From Enhygromyxa salina (GTDB taxonomy: Bacteria > Myxococcota_A > Polyangia > Nannocystales > Nannocystaceae): a DNA stretch of 64,000 nt. A model generated the notes under the pieces. It did no database searches. It was not told where the DNA came from and saw nothing but the letters and a program-made list of their open reading frames with translations. A program made the translations under genes and the position numbers. Below, in pieces: positions 62,325 through 64,000 of the stretch (positions within the stretch are counted from its first letter, which is position 1; each line of letters begins with the position of its first letter). The stretch lies in contig NZ_PVNL01000011.1 in NCBI RefSeq assembly GCF_002994635.1, positions 1-64,000 of the forward strand. Reading direction: 5' to 3'.

Positions 62325-64000
62325 ATGCCAACCAGCCTATTGATCACGCAGTGCCTGCAGAACGACTTCGTCAAGCCGATCGGGCGGTTTGACCCGATCC
62401 CAAACCAGCTGCATGTGGGGCACGCCGAGGCGCTGCGTCTGCTTGGGGAAATCCCGGCCGAGGGTCCGGTCGAGCGCATGATGCAGTGGGCGTATGCGCA
62501 GCCGGACGAGCTCGTGCGTGTCGTGCATATCCGGGACTGGCACGATCCCAGTCAGCCCGAGCAGCGCTCGCACTTGGCCCAATTTGGCGAGCACTGTATT
62601 CGCGACACGCAGGGCGCTCGGTTTGCGTTCACCGAGCCCGACCGTCACGCCAAGGACATCGCGGTGATCAACTCGGTCACGCTCAACGACTTCGAGGGTA
62701 CGGGGCTGACCGAGGTGCTCGCGCCCTATGGCCACGGATCGTGTCGGGTGGGGCTGACCGGGGTCTGGACGGAGGCCAAGGTGCTGTTCTTGGCCTACGA
62801 GATCCGCACCCGGTTCCCCGAATTCGAGATCGCCGTGTGTTCGGCGCTCACCGCCTCGTCCTCGCGCCAGCACCACTTTCAGGCGCTCGGCCAGCTCGAT
62901 CGGATCATTGGGGTCCAGGTGATCGACTCGGTCGGTGAGTTCATCGACTGGCTTGGCGGCGACACCACCAACGCGCCGCTGCTGGGGCTTCACGAGAAGT
63001 ACCCGACGATCGACGCGGGTGAGGCCACGCTCGACCACAGCGACGCGATGTTGCTGCGCTTCTTGTTCCGCGACTGCCGGTCCGTCACGCTGAAGCTGCT
63101 TGGCGGCGGGTTCTCGGGCAACCTCGTGGCAGGGACCACCAGCGTCGATCTGCACGGCCACGAGCAGGTCCCCCATGTCGTCAAGATCGGGCTGCAAGCC
63201 AAGATGGGGCGCGAGCGAACGAATTTCGAGCAGATCCAGAATGTGCTGGGTAACAACGCGCCGCAGATCAGCGACTTCGCGGATCTCGACGATCGCGGGG
63301 CGATCAAGTATCGCTATGCGTCAATGGGTGGGAGCTTCACGACTACGTTTCAGAAGGAGTACCAGAGCGGAATCTCGCTCGAGAAGGTCGAGCAGGTTAT
63401 TGATACTGTGTACGGTGAGCAGCTCATGCGGCTGTACAAGGCCGCGACCTTGGAGTCGGGGGACCTGCTGGAGCACTACTTTTTCTCGCCGGAGCGGGCG
63501 GCCGGGGTCCAGCGCAGCGTTGAGCAGATTGTCGGACACGAGGTGCTGGGTGACACGGTGGAGGTCGCGGAGGGCGTGGAGGTCTCGAACCCGGCGGTGT
63601 TTTACTCGCGCACGCTCGCGCAGCTGCCCGCGCGCGCGCAGGACCGGTTTTATCAAGCTCACGTGCACGGGGATCTCAACGGGCAGAACATCGTGCTCGA
63701 TGGCCATGACAATGTGTGGCTGATCGACTTTTTCCATACCCGGCGGGCACACGTGCTCATGGACCTGGTGAAGATGGAGAACGATCTGCTCTACATCTTT
63801 ACTCCGGTGCAGACAGAGCATGAGCTGCGCGAGGCGTTTCGGCTGACCGATGCGCTGATGGAGGTGCAGGATCTGTGGGCCGAGCTGCCCGAGCAGTGTC
63901 CGTCGCAGCTGCCGCAGATGGTGCGAGCGTGGGCGACGTTGCGGATGCTGCGGTCATACTACCGACGGCTCGTGCACTCCGACCGCGCGCCGCTGCAGCT
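62325..64000 (+). CDS. Isochorismatase-like (degenerate) plus TCAD9-like kinase-fold fusion, 3' end beyond window
   Basis: 558 residues are open to the window edge. Residues 1-210 follow the isochorismatase/cysteine-hydrolase fold: LLITQCLQNDFVKPIGRFDP, VRVVHIRDWHDPSQ, GLTGVWTEAKVLFLAYEIRT. Two catalytic positions look altered: the Asp of the usual D-M-Q-N-D-F is Cys10, and the Cys of T-x-x-C-V is Lys. Residues about 240-558 resemble the ternary-complex-associated TCAD9/phosphotransferase group: LKLLGGGFSGNLVAGTTSVD, HVHGDLNGQNIVLD (Asp450) and VWLIDFFHTRRAHVLMDLVK (Asp468). ATG at 62325 without a clear ribosome binding site. The C-terminus is missing from the window. Confidence 0.68.
   Translation, partial: MPTSLLITQCLQNDFVKPIGRFDPIPNQLHVGHAEALRLLGEIPAEGPVERMMQWAYAQPDELVRVVHIRDWHDPSQPEQRSHLAQFGEHCIRDTQGARFAFTEPDRHAKDIAVINSVTLNDFEGTGLTEVLAPYGHGSCRVGLTGVWTEAKVLFLAYEIRTRFPEFEIAVCSALTASSSRQHHFQALGQLDRIIGVQVIDSVGEFIDWLGGDTTNAPLLGLHEKYPTIDAGEATLDHSDAMLLRFLFRDCRSVTLKLLGGGFSGNLVAGTTSVDLHGHEQVPHVVKIGLQAKMGRERTNFEQIQNVLGNNAPQISDFADLDDRGAIKYRYASMGGSFTTTFQKEYQSGISLEKVEQVIDTVYGEQLMRLYKAATLESGDLLEHYFFSPERAAGVQRSVEQIVGHEVLGDTVEVAEGVEVSNPAVFYSRTLAQLPARAQDRFYQAHVHGDLNGQNIVLDGHDNVWLIDFFHTRRAHVLMDLVKMENDLLYIFTPVQTEHELREAFRLTDALMEVQDLWAELPEQCPSQLPQMVRAWATLRMLRSYYRRLVHSDRAPLQ

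Overview
The window reads as a chromosomal segment of a high-G+C deltaproteobacterium/Myxococcota, most likely a Nannocystaceae-type myxobacterium (Enhygromyxa/Plesiocystis/Nannocystis group). The evidence is the G+C-rich codon use throughout, cysteine-rich DUF4215-like lipoproteins with Asp/Gly/Thr linkers, a MYXO-CTERM-type C-terminal anchor (GCGCSS, hydrophobic stretch, RRR), Hanks-type kinases with a trans-membrane segment, and an AgmX-type C-terminal domain on a VIT/vWA protein. The family-level call is an inference from these hallmarks. I found no rRNA, tRNA, CRISPR array or prophage.

Layout. 1-2384 (minus): a Rph/PEP-synthase-like phosphotransferase, a 49-residue membrane peptide and a partial enoyl-CoA hydratase. 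2431-6770: an unknown protein, metF, a Ser/Thr kinase and a TPR-like exported protein. 6936-15949 (plus): an acidic-tailed membrane protein, an AlgI-like MBOAT acyltransferase and two tandem ~1,150-residue paralogues, each with two SGNH-like modules around an NHL-like region; this is the best candidate for a little-described system, probably surface-glycan O-acylation. 16111-18671: an ABC-2 exporter and a membrane protein. 18655-28771: an RNA methyltransferase, Zn-ribbon and unknown proteins, several exported or lipoproteins, an SGNH hydrolase and a ClpP-fold peptidase, with two clear bidirectional terminators. 28825-38191: an RND/MMPL exporter, folE2, a histidine phosphatase coupled to a rhodanese-MoeB fusion, a Zn-ribbon/Tudor-like protein, a radical-SAM-like protein without its cysteines, pcnB and a methyltransferase. 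38234-50938: a VIT/vWA protein, a MYXO-CTERM beta-helix protein, an ankyrin/TIGR02996/LRR protein, an Rpn nuclease with a decayed copy beside it, rarD, a membrane protein and a DUF4215 lipoprotein. 51081-51807: a rearranged kinase/ECF-sigma scar. 52189-61875: a DUF2914-like lipoprotein, a metalloprotease, a Zn-ribbon membrane protein, a degenerate GyrB-like protein, acs, a LysM-MepA endopeptidase, a lipoprotein and a CotH-like protein. 62033-64000: a miniature MYXO-CTERM-like protein and a partial isochorismatase-like/TCAD9-like fusion running off the end.

Two themes recur. Most of the content is envelope and secreted biology. Many operon-head genes have a TANNNT hexamer 5-9 nt before a GTG or ATG and no Shine-Dalgarno sequence, which suggests widespread leaderless transcripts. 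Several proteins also look like enzyme folds stripped of catalytic residues (GyrB-like, radical-SAM-like, isochorismatase-like).
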